Assembly (NCBI RefSeq): GCF_003596335.1
Contig: NZ_QZCH01000001.1
Coordinates: 186,001 to 250,000 of the forward strand
Direction: 5' to 3'
DNA from: Motilimonas pumila
GTDB lineage: Bacteria; Pseudomonadota; Gammaproteobacteria; Enterobacterales; CBDFNC01
DNA length: 64,000 nucleotides
Position numbers and translations under genes: made by a program. Under the pieces are notes generated by a model, which ran no database searches, was not told the DNA's origin, and was given only the letters and a program-made list of their open reading frames with translations. Shown here in pieces: positions 36,645 to 45,480 of this stretch. How positions within the stretch are numbered: the stretch's first letter is position 1; each line of letters starts with the position of its first letter.

Positions 36645-37784
36645 TTAATCTTTTGACTCGTGAAGGGATTGAATAAGGTTTTGAACGCAATCTTGTTGTT
36701 GCACACTCAACGTACTGCCACTGACTTGCTCAAAAAAGTCACAGAACATATTGAGCTCACCTTTTTGAATATGCTCGCGATTTACTTTCACGCTCTGGTT
36801 TTGCTGCATTAAACCCATGCGCTCAAGATGCAACACGTTGGGGTAAGCTTGGCGAACTTTTGCCATCGCATCTAAAATGGCGTGGCTATCCGTTAATCGC
36901 ACCATCACATAATCTTGATTGGCAGGATCGCTTGGGCCTTCTTCTAACAGCGTAGCTAAGTCCGTTTCGATAATACGTACATCACGCGCAGGTGTAAGCG
37001 GCAGCAATTGCCAATCCACACCACCATCGGCGTCAAATTCAACCAAGGTAACGCTTTTGTGTTGGTGTTGCTCACTAAATGAATACTTTAGAATTGAACC
37101 GCTGTAACGAACGTGCTTTGCGCCTTTGTACTGTGGCCCATGCAAATGGCCTAACGCAACGTAATCAAAATCTTGCAGCAGTTGTGGTGAGATTTTATCG
37201 GCGCCACCAATACTCAAAGGTCGTTCAGACTCTGACTCAGAGCCACCATCTATAAAACAGTGACTGATTAATATATTGCCTGCGGCCGAGTTATCTCGTT
37301 GACAATGCTCCAACACCGTAGCCATGGCTTGTTCGTGAGAGGCACATTCTGAGCTAAATACCTGGCGTGCGGTAGCGGGGTCAAAATATGGCAACGCCCA
37401 AAAGTGGTATTCTGAACCGCCTTGGCCTGGCAACACGATAGGGCAAATCGTTGCACTTAAAGGGCCAACAATATACAAGCCACTGGCCTGCATTTGCTTG
37501 GCTGCAAAACTTAACCTTTCGTGGCCATCGTGATTACCCGCAATCATAATGACTTTTACCTTTAGCTCATCCAGTAAGCGCGTCAATACACGGTCAAGCA
37601 GAGCCACTGCTTGTGCAGGTGGCACTGAGCGGTCATAAATATCACCGGCAACGATCACCGCATCAACCTCATGCTCAGCCGCAAAGGCAATAATTTGCTC
37701 AAGGACGTGGGCTTGATCTTCCAGTAGTGACTGGTGGTGGAGCTGGCGACCTAAGTGCCAATCGGAGGTATGGATAAATTTCAT
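36645..37784 (-). CDS. sbcD: Exonuclease subunit SbcD
   Basis: SbcD is the Mn-dependent nuclease partner of SbcC (Mre11 family). The phosphoesterase motifs are clear: HTSDWHLGRQLH near residues 5-16, VAGDIYDRSVPP near 45, AGNHDGHERL near 83, SHCFIDGG, and ALGHLHGPQ. The 379-residue length fits bacterial SbcD. It is first in the sbcDC operon, with sbcC 3 bp downstream. Confidence 0.95.
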   Translation of the reverse strand: MKFIHTSDWHLGRQLHHQSLLEDQAHVLEQIIAFAAEHEVDAVIVAGDIYDRSVPPAQAVALLDRVLTRLLDELKVKVIMIAGNHDGHERLSFAAKQMQASGLYIVGPLSATICPIVLPGQGGSEYHFWALPYFDPATARQVFSSECASHEQAMATVLEHCQRDNSAAGNILISHCFIDGGSESESERPLSIGGADKISPQLLQDFDYVALGHLHGPQYKGAKHVRYSGSILKYSFSEQHQHKSVTLVEFDADGGVDWQLLPLTPARDVRIIETDLATLLEEGPSDPANQDYVMVRLTDSHAILDAMAKVRQAYPNVLHLERMGLMQQNQSVKVNREHIQKGELNMFCDFFEQVSGSTLSVQQQDCVQNLIQSLHESKD

Positions 37785-37987
37785 GGGGCAGTCGAGAACG
37801 CTCCGTTAAGTCAATGGCAACATGAATGAAATGTGGCGCAGTTCAGTGATTCAAATGATCGCAACAGAAAAGCCAATGCAAATGGCTGCATCTTATAGAA
37901 AATAGTTTATCATGGTTTCACTTCGTGCAAGGCATGCGTTCAACGTATCGCTGATTTTCTCCGTTAGCAAATAAGTGAATCAAAACT

Positions 37988-38896
37988 ATGTGGTTTAAAA
38001 ACCTGCAAATTTACCGTTTTACTCGTCCATTTGAACACTCTATCGAGGCGTTAGAAACCACTTTAGCGGATTTCACCTTCAGTCCCTGTGGTTCCCAAGA
38101 TATCTCCAAATTTGGTTGGGTGAATGCCATGGGAAAAATGGGTCAAACCTTAACCCATGGCGCCGATGGTCACATTCTTATTTGCGCTAAAAAAGAAGAA
38201 AAAATGCTACCCGGCCCAGTAGTCAAAGACATGGTGGAAGAGCGAGCACTCGCGCAAGAAGAGCAAAATGGCCGTGCCTTAAAGAAAAAAGAAAAGGATG
38301 CGCTAAAAGAAGACGTGATCATGGAGCTACTGCCACGGGCCTTTAGCCGAACGTCACAAACTTTCGCTTGGATTGCGCCTAAGTCCAACCTTTTGGTTGT
38401 TGATGCCTCTAGCGCTAAAAAAGCCGATGATTTACTGGCATTACTGCGCAAAGCCCTAGGTAGCTTACCTGTGGTGCCTTTGTCTTTAACCACTCCACCT
38501 GAGCTCACTATGACCGACTGGCTTAACGAAGGAAATATTCCGGCCGGCTTTAACGTTGAAGATGAAGCCGAGCTGCGCAGCGCCTTAGAGCATGGCGGTA
38601 TCATTCGTTGTAAGCAACAAGACCTTAGCTCAGACGAAATTAAAGCTCACCTGGATGCAGATAAACTCGTGACCAAGCTCGCGCTAAATTGGCAGGAGAA
38701 TATTTCCTTTATCTTAGGTGAAGACATGGCCGTGAAGCGCTTGAAGTTTTCAGATGTGTTGCGAGAAGAAAATGAAGACGTTGACGCTGACGACTTTGCA
38801 GCCCGTTTTGATGCCGATTTTGCGCTTATGACAGGTGAATTATCCAACTTTATCCCCGCCCTAGTGGAAGCATTAGGCGGCGAAGAAACTAAATAG
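37988..38896 (+). CDS. rdgC: Recombination-associated protein RdgC
   Basis: RdgC is a ring-forming, nonspecific DNA-binding protein that limits RecA. The 302-residue product begins MWFKNLQIYRFTRPFEHSIE and has FGWVNAMGKMGQ and MELLPRAFSRTSQTFAWIAP, as in E. coli RdgC (303 aa). It is divergent from sbcDC and followed by a long inverted repeat. Confidence 0.95.
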   Translation: MWFKNLQIYRFTRPFEHSIEALETTLADFTFSPCGSQDISKFGWVNAMGKMGQTLTHGADGHILICAKKEEKMLPGPVVKDMVEERALAQEEQNGRALKKKEKDALKEDVIMELLPRAFSRTSQTFAWIAPKSNLLVVDASSAKKADDLLALLRKALGSLPVVPLSLTTPPELTMTDWLNEGNIPAGFNVEDEAELRSALEHGGIIRCKQQDLSSDEIKAHLDADKLVTKLALNWQENISFILGEDMAVKRLKFSDVLREENEDVDADDFAARFDADFALMTGELSNFIPALVEALGGEETK

Positions 38897-38910
38897 TCTC
38901 AGTGACTGCC

Positions 38911-38954
38911 TTTAAACGGTCGCCGCTATGCCAGCATAACGGTGACCGTTTAAA
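38911..38954. terminator. 44-bp inverted repeat after rdgC
   Basis: 21-bp arms (38911-38931 and 38934-38954) agree at 19 of 21 positions with a 2-bp centre; outer parts TTTAAACGGTC and GACCGTTTAAA are perfect. It begins 14 bp after the rdgC stop, in the convergent gap with the MepA-like gene. There is no T-run, so it may act as a 3' stabiliser or a bidirectional factor-assisted terminator. Confidence 0.6.
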
Positions 38955-39015
38955 GTGTTTGTACGCATTCAACCTAACGACCCACCTCTATACCCTCCAT
39001 GTTTGCTGCCAAGAA

Positions 39016-39690
39016 TTAAGGGCGACAAGGAATAGCAAAGTCAACGTGATAATGCTCATCGTGGCGCACCCAAGAACGTTTCTTAGAAAACTGAATATGC
39101 TGCCTTAAGTAGCTGCCATGAGCCGTATTCATCAGGTTAGGTTGCAGTTGCGGGTCAAAAATCACTCGCCATAAGTTATAACCCCGTTGGCGTGCTTGGC
39201 GGTGTAAGGCAACAATGTGGGCCGCCATGGCTTCATAATCTATGGTTAAACCATCGTATTGACCTTGCTGGTCAAACTCAATGTTATAGCCAAACTTATT
39301 AAATGCATGGGTGGGCAAATGCACCGACTTTCCTTGGTCATTTTGCACTGGGGTCATAAAGTCTACCGACAAACCATTTTGATGGGTTTTATGGGGACGA
39401 AACTTGCCCCCTTGTTGGAAGCCTGTTTCAGCATATTTAAATACCTTTTCAGGTGCAGATTTAGCAAGCTCGTCGTAGGCCGCCAGCATAATTTCGCGCA
39501 CCTGTGAGTGTACATAAGTACGACCAACCCAGCCTGCAACCCTGCTGTAGCTTTCAAAATTTGCCCCAGAAACAGGTAAAGCAACGCCCCCTTGTAACGA
39601 GCCATTACTGGTAGTACCAAAGCACTGGCTAGTTGCAGCATGAGCCTGAGCACTCAACAACAAAGTAATAATAAAAACGTATCGAGTCAC
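39016..39690 (-). CDS. MepA-like penicillin-insensitive murein endopeptidase, exported
   Basis: A product of about 224 residues with a Sec signal if translation starts at the GTG at 39690 (FIITLLLSAQAHA). Peptidase motifs KTHQNGLSVDFMTPV near residue 103 and VRHDEHYHVDFAIP near the C-terminus match the His/Asp zinc ligands of MepA (HxxGxxxD and HxHxH-like), which cuts D-Ala-mDAP cross-links in the periplasm. GFQQGGKFRPH fits the region ahead of the first motif. The ribosome site and start sit next to an eight-base G tract (plus strand C at 39692-39699). The frame is open for 58 more codons upstream, probably by chance. MepA itself is longer; this is a family relative. Confidence 0.75.
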   Translation of the reverse strand: MTRYVFIITLLLSAQAHAATSQCFGTTSNGSLQGGVALPVSGANFESYSRVAGWVGRTYVHSQVREIMLAAYDELAKSAPEKVFKYAETGFQQGGKFRPHKTHQNGLSVDFMTPVQNDQGKSVHLPTHAFNKFGYNIEFDQQGQYDGLTIDYEAMAAHIVALHRQARQRGYNLWRVIFDPQLQPNLMNTAHGSYLRQHIQFSKKRSWVRHDEHYHVDFAIPCRP

Positions 39691-39990
39691 CTCCCCCCCC
39701 TTTAAAAGCCTACTCGGCCCCAACAATATGAGGGAGAGTACAATAACAAACTTTTCCAGCTCATCGGAGCTAGTAGCAACTGCAATAAACAAAAAAATGA
39801 CGACTGACTTAACCCCAAATAGAAAGCATGACGTTTGTAAGACCTGTAACAAGTATGCGCTCATTCAAACTTCTTAAAGTCTGGCTGTACATTTAATGAT
39901 TGGGCAATAGAATCACCAAATAAAAATCAAGTAAAGATGAAACCAAGCTGTCTCATGATAAGGGAAAGCTGATATAACAAGGATGTGAAA

Positions 39991-40554
39991 ATGACTACTA
40001 AGCTATTTCAGCTTCTGCTTACGTTGAGCATTGCACTTGCAAGCACTCCTAGCCTAGCAAAAAAGATATACAAATGGGTTGACGAAAATGGCGTCACTCA
40101 TTACAGCGATAGCACCCCGGTAAATGTAGTAAAAACAAAACAACCAATAGATCATGTCAATATTCAAGAAGACCTGCCGTCTTCCAATTTTCAAGGCGTT
40201 TCCCGTCATACCAGTAAAACCCGCGTAACCACTGCGCCTAATACCTCAAAAAAGAAAAAAGGCAAAGATCCCGCGATGCAATGCTACAACGCCATAAAAA
40301 ACCTTACATCTGCTATGAAGTCACTAAAAGCTAAAGCTAAAAAAACTCATATGGCGCGAGGTATGAAAGAAAATGAGTTTGAGAAAAAATATAGCGACGC
40401 AATGAAAAAAATTCCTCAAGCTAAAGCGAATTGCGTAAAAGAATATAACTCAGGGAGCAGTTTTGAGATTGATTGCCTCGCAAATCTCAGCGAGCCTGAG
40501 GATATGAGATATTGTATGTATAGCCGTCGCATGAGCGGAATGTCAGGATTTTAA
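39991..40554 (+). CDS. Secreted DUF4124-domain protein, first gene of an unknown operon
   Basis: A 187-residue protein with a Sec signal (LFQLLLTLSIALASTPSLA) followed at once by the DUF4124 motif KKIYKWVDENGVTHYSDSTP (about residues 24-43). A Lys-rich linker and a helical C-terminal part with four Cys (QCYNAIKN, ANCVKEY, IDCLANL, RYCMYSRR) could form disulphides in the periplasm. The ATG at 39991 is 7 nt after AAGGA; a GTG two codons earlier is too close to it. The next gene starts 2 bp after its stop. DUF4124 has no established function. Confidence 0.7.
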   Translation: MTTKLFQLLLTLSIALASTPSLAKKIYKWVDENGVTHYSDSTPVNVVKTKQPIDHVNIQEDLPSSNFQGVSRHTSKTRVTTAPNTSKKKKGKDPAMQCYNAIKNLTSAMKSLKAKAKKTHMARGMKENEFEKKYSDAMKKIPQAKANCVKEYNSGSSFEIDCLANLSEPEDMRYCMYSRRMSGMSGF

Positions 40555-40556
40555 GC

Positions 40557-40769
40557 ATGACAGATAAGCAATTTTTATCCTACCTAAAAAAGGTCAAACT
40601 CCCTCTTCTTTTGGTTCACACATTGCTATTGATTGGTGTTACAGGGTGTGTCAATTCGTTGTATTTCTCAATACAAGAAAAAGCGGCTTCCTGGCCACTT
40701 TATTGTGTGGCAATTGCACTAATTTGTTGGGTATTGCTGCAATATAAGGTCGAAAAAAGCCATGACTAA
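40557..40769 (+). CDS. Small two-helix membrane protein, second gene of the unknown operon
   Basis: A 70-residue protein with two membrane helices (LPLLLVHTLLLIGVTGCV, about 15-32, and WPLYCVAIALICWVLLQ, about 46-62) and basic ends. Nothing in it points to a known family. Its start is 2 bp after the previous stop and its last 8 bp overlap the next gene (ATGACTAA), so it is translated in a coupled chain. This context makes it a real gene despite its size. Confidence 0.6.
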   Translation: MTDKQFLSYLKKVKLPLLLVHTLLLIGVTGCVNSLYFSIQEKAASWPLYCVAIALICWVLLQYKVEKSHD

Positions 40770-41853
40770 ACAATATGCGCTTAGCTGCAAAGGTGAAATT
40801 GTTAAAGGGAAGGATAAAGGGGACGTCATTTTTGCTTTAATGGACAAGCTCAATTTAGCCCAAGATAAGGCCGAACGACTGCTGTCCAACAAGGCAGTAA
40901 CAATCCTTCGTGCAAGTGAAATGACTCAGTTAAAAGTGACTCAAGAAAGGCTATTAAAGCTCGGCCTCATAACACATATTAGCCTACAACCAACTTCCAA
41001 CTATCTTCAGGCCCACTTAAGAGATACCAGCAGCCTAGAAGATAATATTTTAAAAAAAGTGCACCAAGCTAAGTACTCCCTCAGTAATGAAGGCTTCAAT
41101 CAACTCATTTTTAATTCTAAAGCCGAATTTGATGTTAGTTCAGAGCCTCGGAAAAAGGAGCTCTCCTTTAAACTACTACGTAAGACAGCATTTTTCAGTC
41201 AAAGCGCGGCTGGGCTTCTCGCCATGCTCTCAAGCTACTTCATTATGCAGCACTTGCTGAAAACATCTATTACGACCATTTTGCCTGCACACATAGCGAC
41301 CATGATCGGCCTATTATCTCTTGGTACCGTCTTTTTAGTGATTAACGCATTATTCAATGCCAACCATGTGTATGTTAGCAACCATCGCTCAGGTATATGG
41401 TGCCGCTCAACTTTTTGGAGCTCCCCACTGCATATGGTTTATCAAGTGTACGACCAAGATGGTGATATTTTGGGCCAGATACGCCATGGTTATGGCCTTA
41501 AAACTTGGACTTTTTGTGATGAAACCGGAGTTGAGCTTTATCGCTGTGAATATGAATGGGGCCATGATGAAAAAGTCTCAGAACTGGCTGAAGAAATGCG
41601 TGATGAACTTATTGACTTTGACTACTTTACACAATTAGCTGACATCGGGCGACGCTTATTACGCATGGCCGGAATTAATCTAAAAGACGAGCAAGAAAGC
41701 AAGGCTGCTTGGGTCGTTCGCGACATAGCAGGCTCAGAGCTTGGTAAGTGGTCTGGACAAGAGGATATTACCATCGAAGCAGGTTGCCTTAACCAACAAG
41801 AGCTACACCTGGTTGTTTTTTTTCAGTTACTGATGGCAGGTAAAACAGTATGA
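40762..41853 (+). CDS. Membrane protein of unknown function with an N-terminal repeat module, third operon gene
   Basis: A 363-residue protein. Residues 1-75 form a small module (YALSCKGEIVKGKDKGDV, then LLSNKAVTILRASEM, then LLKLGLITHISL) that recurs in the next gene. Two helices follow (about 149-168 and 178-200), then a soluble cytoplasmic or periplasmic part rich in aromatic residues (YGLKTWTFCDETGVELYRCE) of no known family; VYDQDGDILGQI and WVVRDIAGSELGKWSG resemble two beta-type repeats. The stop overlaps the next start as ATGA. The module resembles a basic-helix fold seen ahead of membrane domains in other proteobacterial proteins, from memory only. Confidence 0.6.
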   Translation: MTKQYALSCKGEIVKGKDKGDVIFALMDKLNLAQDKAERLLSNKAVTILRASEMTQLKVTQERLLKLGLITHISLQPTSNYLQAHLRDTSSLEDNILKKVHQAKYSLSNEGFNQLIFNSKAEFDVSSEPRKKELSFKLLRKTAFFSQSAAGLLAMLSSYFIMQHLLKTSITTILPAHIATMIGLLSLGTVFLVINALFNANHVYVSNHRSGIWCRSTFWSSPLHMVYQVYDQDGDILGQIRHGYGLKTWTFCDETGVELYRCEYEWGHDEKVSELAEEMRDELIDFDYFTQLADIGRRLLRMAGINLKDEQESKAAWVVRDIAGSELGKWSGQEDITIEAGCLNQQELHLVVFFQLLMAGKTV

Positions 41854-43331
41854 CCGACGCTAACGACAACCACTTTTGTGTCTTAGCAAGTGGTGAATGC
41901 TTACCGGGTAAAACGACTCAAAACGTGCGCCAAAAATTACTGAGCCAATGGCAACTATCAGAGCAAGAGTGTGATCATTGGTTAGAGCAAAAACAAGTAT
42001 TCTTCCGTCAGGGGCTGACTGAGGATGAAGCTAAAATCCTCCAAAATACATTGGAAAATATAGGCCTACAAAGTGAACGAGTGAGTCAAAGAGAGGTAGA
42101 TATTGAAGCTCCTCAAGGAAATCAAGACGGACTGCTTGCTCAAAGATATTTATCTATCGCGACCACCTTATTATTACTGACTTATATCATCGATAATACC
42201 TTGCTAAAAGCGGCTCTTCCTGGAATTGAAAACTTAGATTTTGGCTTTTTTCCGTACCTCTTTAGCATAGCTCTGATGTGTAAAGGGCTTTACCATTTTG
42301 CTCATGTCAAAGGCTATTCTGGTTATCTAGGGCTGCTTGGTTTAACTGGGTTATTTGGCTTAGCCATTACATTATTACTGCCTCATCGAGAACTTAGCAG
42401 TCGACGAAAAATATTCCAATCATCAACCATTTTTGCATTTTGCTGCCTAGGTTTTGGCGCCATGAGTTTACACAGTTTATTAGGCCATTACCTCTATCAG
42501 GATGAATACGTAGCTATCAGTCGCCAATTAGAAACAGGAAGGAATCAATTTCCAAGTCAACAGTTAGATCAACAAGCAACTATTTTTAATACCGAGTGGC
42601 AAGAGCTACAGCTTTTTATCGATACTGGGCTAGATAAAATCAGTAGTGAACAGATGCGCCCTCGTTACCAAGCAGCGATGCTCGAGGCCATTGGTGAAGA
42701 GGTTGACCATTTATTTATATGGATAAACTACCAAGAATTTTTACATCAAAAAGTTAAAGTGAGTCAATTCCCTTTACCAGAAAAACAGATCAATAAATGG
42801 AAACAAGATGTATTTGATAAACTGTGGGCTTTCAGAGAGAACTTTAAGCCAGGTGAGCAAGTTTACACCAGCTTGAGTAAATATTTAGGCCAAGGTGGAG
42901 TTCGTTATGAAGACGTAGAAGCCGCCTCTAGCGTTGGGCAGTATTTGGGGAATACTTACAAAGCTATGCAACAAGCAAGCCTCAATTACCTTGTCAAGCA
43001 TCAACAGTCAGAACAACCAGAGCCCATTTGGCCACTAGACCTAAAAGAGGTTGCATCTCATCAACAAAGGGCCGATGGCCTCAACATTGAAGTTCACCAA
43101 GACTCCTTGACGTTCACTTTTACCAAAGGTCCGCTTGCAGGTTTTGCTCCGCTTCATATTGCCGTCATACACCAATATCGCCCAGCTACAAAATGGCAAC
43201 GAGCTTACAGTTCATATCAATTTAGACAAATAAGTTCAGGTTTTCCTAACCATTTACTCCACTCGTTTGGAGTGCGAACACTCGATAAGCAAATAAACCT
43301 AAAACTGGAAGAAAGAAGATACCGACGATGA
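41850..43331 (+). CDS. Polytopic membrane protein of unknown function, fourth operon gene
   Basis: A 493-residue protein. Residues 1-78 repeat the module of the preceding gene (FCVLASGECLPGKTTQNV, LLSQWQLSEQECDHWLEQKQVFFRQGLTEDEAK in two parts, LENIGLQSERV). Four to five helices lie at about 100-215 (LSIATTLLLLTYII, PYLFSIALMCKGLYHF, LGLLGLTGLFGLAITLLLP, IFAFCCLGFGAMSL). The C-terminal 270 residues are soluble, helical and Trp/Tyr-rich, with no recognised family. A perfect 14-bp hairpin follows the stop. The shared module with the third gene suggests the two proteins act together or arose by duplication and replacement of the C-terminal part. Confidence 0.6.
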   Translation: MTDANDNHFCVLASGECLPGKTTQNVRQKLLSQWQLSEQECDHWLEQKQVFFRQGLTEDEAKILQNTLENIGLQSERVSQREVDIEAPQGNQDGLLAQRYLSIATTLLLLTYIIDNTLLKAALPGIENLDFGFFPYLFSIALMCKGLYHFAHVKGYSGYLGLLGLTGLFGLAITLLLPHRELSSRRKIFQSSTIFAFCCLGFGAMSLHSLLGHYLYQDEYVAISRQLETGRNQFPSQQLDQQATIFNTEWQELQLFIDTGLDKISSEQMRPRYQAAMLEAIGEEVDHLFIWINYQEFLHQKVKVSQFPLPEKQINKWKQDVFDKLWAFRENFKPGEQVYTSLSKYLGQGGVRYEDVEAASSVGQYLGNTYKAMQQASLNYLVKHQQSEQPEPIWPLDLKEVASHQQRADGLNIEVHQDSLTFTFTKGPLAGFAPLHIAVIHQYRPATKWQRAYSSYQFRQISSGFPNHLLHSFGVRTLDKQINLKLEERRYRR

Positions 43332-43342
43332 GGCATTGTGAT

Positions 43343-43375
43343 AATCACGAAAAGGCATTCCGCCTTTTCGTGATT
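43343..43375. terminator. Bidirectional terminator after the unknown operon
   Basis: Perfect 14-bp arms AATCACGAAAAGGC and GCCTTTTCGTGATT with a 5-nt loop, 11 bp after the operon's last stop. The outer end touches the stop of the convergent gene at 43374. Confidence 0.8.
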
Positions 43376-44045
43376 ACTGTGGGCTGGAGATATTAACGAC
43401 ACCTTGACGCTCGCTTTTTGAAAACAGCAACACAGCATTGTGCTCGGGCGCTTCTCCAAAAATAATAGCCACATTCATGCCAGGCCAAGTGCTCTGCTCT
43501 ATATTCTTCAGCGTTTCAGCCAAAGCAAGAGGTTCACCATCATTCAAGGTCAGCGTAGCAAGGCAGTGACTGGTTTTGCAATCGATTCCAAACAAGGTCA
43601 AATTTACTTCGCTAAAATCCAGTTCGGTTCGCAAAGTTTCAGCTAGCTCATAACCATCAAGGTGCGGCTCTTGGTAGACATACTGTTTAAAGTGTTGATA
43701 AAACGCTTCATCGCCGTGGTGTTGCATAAGCGTCAGAAAATCTTCAGAAAGATCATCGTAATCTTGGTAAAGAGCAAGGTAGCCGTTGCTGCCGGCAACA
43801 TCATCCTGAGTAAACTCACTGCCATAAATAGGAGCATTTTGATGGTTATTGGGATGCGCAAGGTCAGAATCGGAGGGCAGACGTTCTAACAACTGAGAGA
43901 AACTCATTTGACCTGAATATTGCTCCGCATTAGCGGCAAGTAATTGCTGTTCGCTGATAGCAGTACTGGCACTTAGTTGCAACTGAGTATCAACTACCAG
44001 GTAGATACAAGCAGACAACACACTCAGACTATAGAACCACTTCAT
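43374..44045 (-). CDS. Periplasmic or membrane-anchored protein of unknown function
   Basis: A 223-residue protein with a hydrophobic N-terminus (WFYSLSVLSACIYLVVD) that could be an uncleaved anchor or a signal. The soluble part is acidic (DYDDLSEDFLTLMQHHGDE) and has two Cys in FGIDCKTSHCLATLTL that could form a disulphide. No known family was recognised. It is monocistronic and convergent with the unknown operon, sharing its terminator. Confidence 0.55.
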   Translation of the reverse strand: MKWFYSLSVLSACIYLVVDTQLQLSASTAISEQQLLAANAEQYSGQMSFSQLLERLPSDSDLAHPNNHQNAPIYGSEFTQDDVAGSNGYLALYQDYDDLSEDFLTLMQHHGDEAFYQHFKQYVYQEPHLDGYELAETLRTELDFSEVNLTLFGIDCKTSHCLATLTLNDGEPLALAETLKNIEQSTWPGMNVAIIFGEAPEHNAVLLFSKSERQGVVNISSPQ

Positions 44046-44343
44046 GGGCGTTAGTTACATCCTTGACCAAATAATACTCAATCCTTGTGAGCATAAGGAT
44101 ATGATAACAAATAATTGATAACTTTATGGCTTATTTGATACAAACCCGTCGTGATTTAGGTCAAGTTTTATTGACTCACTGATTCATTACAAAGTATGCG
44201 ATAGCGCTCATCATTGAAATGATTTAGTGGGATAAAATACTCAGGTCTTGCGCGGCAGGCTTTATCACTATATTTAGCCTGCGAGTTACGCCTCAAACTA
44301 TCAGCGACGCAGGCCAGGTAATCACTAAGCTCGTACTACGAAG

Positions 44344-44772
44344 TCATTCATCTCGCGATGTTTTTGATGCCGCCTGCGCCGACTTAACACTGTGTTTAAT
44401 TTCAAAACCGCGCACTATCACATACGCTATCAGAGCAAAGATAAATACGATTAAGTACATCCAAGCAATACTTTGCAGCGTTTCAATAATGGTGCGATAG
44501 ACTTCAATCATCCAGCGCTCCGGGGTGAGTGTTAACAGCTTTTGGTCTTTATTATGAGCCGTAATATAGCGCTCTAACTGATAAATCCTTACGCCCCCTG
44601 AGATACCAACAACAAAAGTCGCAAACAGGATGTACTTTTGCCAAGCACTGCTAATGGCGTCTTGAATAATACGTTGAAAAATCGCTTTAAGAGGTCGATA
44701 AAAGGCCCATGCCACTAACCCCGATACCAGCGAAGCTAGGCCAAAGGTAACCAAAAGTAAAGTGTAAAACAT
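44344..44772 (-). CDS. Three-helix membrane protein of unknown function
   Basis: A 142-residue protein with helices at about 2-24 (FYTLLLVTFGLASLVSGLV), 44-62 (YILFATFVVGISGGVRIY) and 98-120 (IAWMYLIVFIFALIAYVIV), and a basic C-terminal tail. No family recognised. No neighbour on the same strand overlaps it. The 298-bp gap upstream of 44344 on the plus strand has no supported gene. Confidence 0.5.
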   Translation of the reverse strand: MFYTLLLVTFGLASLVSGLVAWAFYRPLKAIFQRIIQDAISSAWQKYILFATFVVGISGGVRIYQLERYITAHNKDQKLLTLTPERWMIEVYRTIIETLQSIAWMYLIVFIFALIAYVIVRGFEIKHSVKSAQAASKTSRDE

Positions 44773-44925
44773 GCGTGAATATGCTCAATAAGATATTGGT
44801 ATGTCTCGACTTTAGCGCAGGTTTAGAGACTACGCACGCTTTATTTATCTTATCCAAAACGTCAAATATTACGTATCTTAGGGGCTAATAAGCCCCTAAC
44901 CGTTACCCCAATACGTAACCTTCAA

Positions 44926-45480
44926 TTACTTCGTCATTCGCGCTAACTCGTAATATTGATGGTTATTAAATTCAAACTCTTGGATAACATCAAGCCCCAC
45001 CTTACCGGTATGGGCGGAATACGATCTCGGATTTACTTTATTAATAAAAGTCACCAAAATGGGGTATCGCAAGGCCATTTGCGACAGCGAATAATTAAAA
45101 ACCGTCTCAAATACCCCACTGCCCCGCACGGACTTATCAACGCAAACAGGGCCATAGTGATAACTGTTATCAGTCGTCAGTGTTTGCCCTTGATATTCGA
45201 GTTGCGGCAGTTGCTGCATCATTTGTGCAAACATCGGCCAACGCGCCCAAAACTCCCAAGATGCAGCCATGGCGTAGGCCACAATTTTTTTGTCTTTGAG
45301 TGCAATAAAGATGCCATTCTCAGCCTCAATTAGCTCCATCAAATGCTCATGATCAAAGGCGGTTGAAATAAAACCGTCTTTTTTGTCTTCTTCATCGATG
45401 GTATTCGCCTGATAACGAAAGTGTAAGGTTAAGATTTCATCTATTTCTTCAGTGCGGGCGGTACGGTATTCAATACTCAT
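44926..45480 (-). CDS. GNAT-family N-acetyltransferase
   Basis: A 184-residue acetyltransferase. GNAT features are IFIALKDKKIVAYAMAAS (beta strands before motif A), YGPVCVDKSVRGSGVFETVF near residues 107-126 (motif A with the R-G-x-G acetyl-CoA loop), and NPRSYSAHTGKVGLDVIQEF. The extended motif with ARWPMFAQMMQQL suggests a distinct subfamily whose acceptor is unknown. It is monocistronic. Confidence 0.7.
   Translation of the reverse strand: MSIEYRTARTEEIDEILTLHFRYQANTIDEEDKKDGFISTAFDHEHLMELIEAENGIFIALKDKKIVAYAMAASWEFWARWPMFAQMMQQLPQLEYQGQTLTTDNSYHYGPVCVDKSVRGSGVFETVFNYSLSQMALRYPILVTFINKVNPRSYSAHTGKVGLDVIQEFEFNNHQYYELARMTK

Noticed and set aside
39690..39864. Extra N-terminal 58 residues of the MepA-like gene
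   Set aside because: The upstream frame is hydrophobic but the natural signal peptide begins at the GTG at 39690; the upstream part is probably untranslated.
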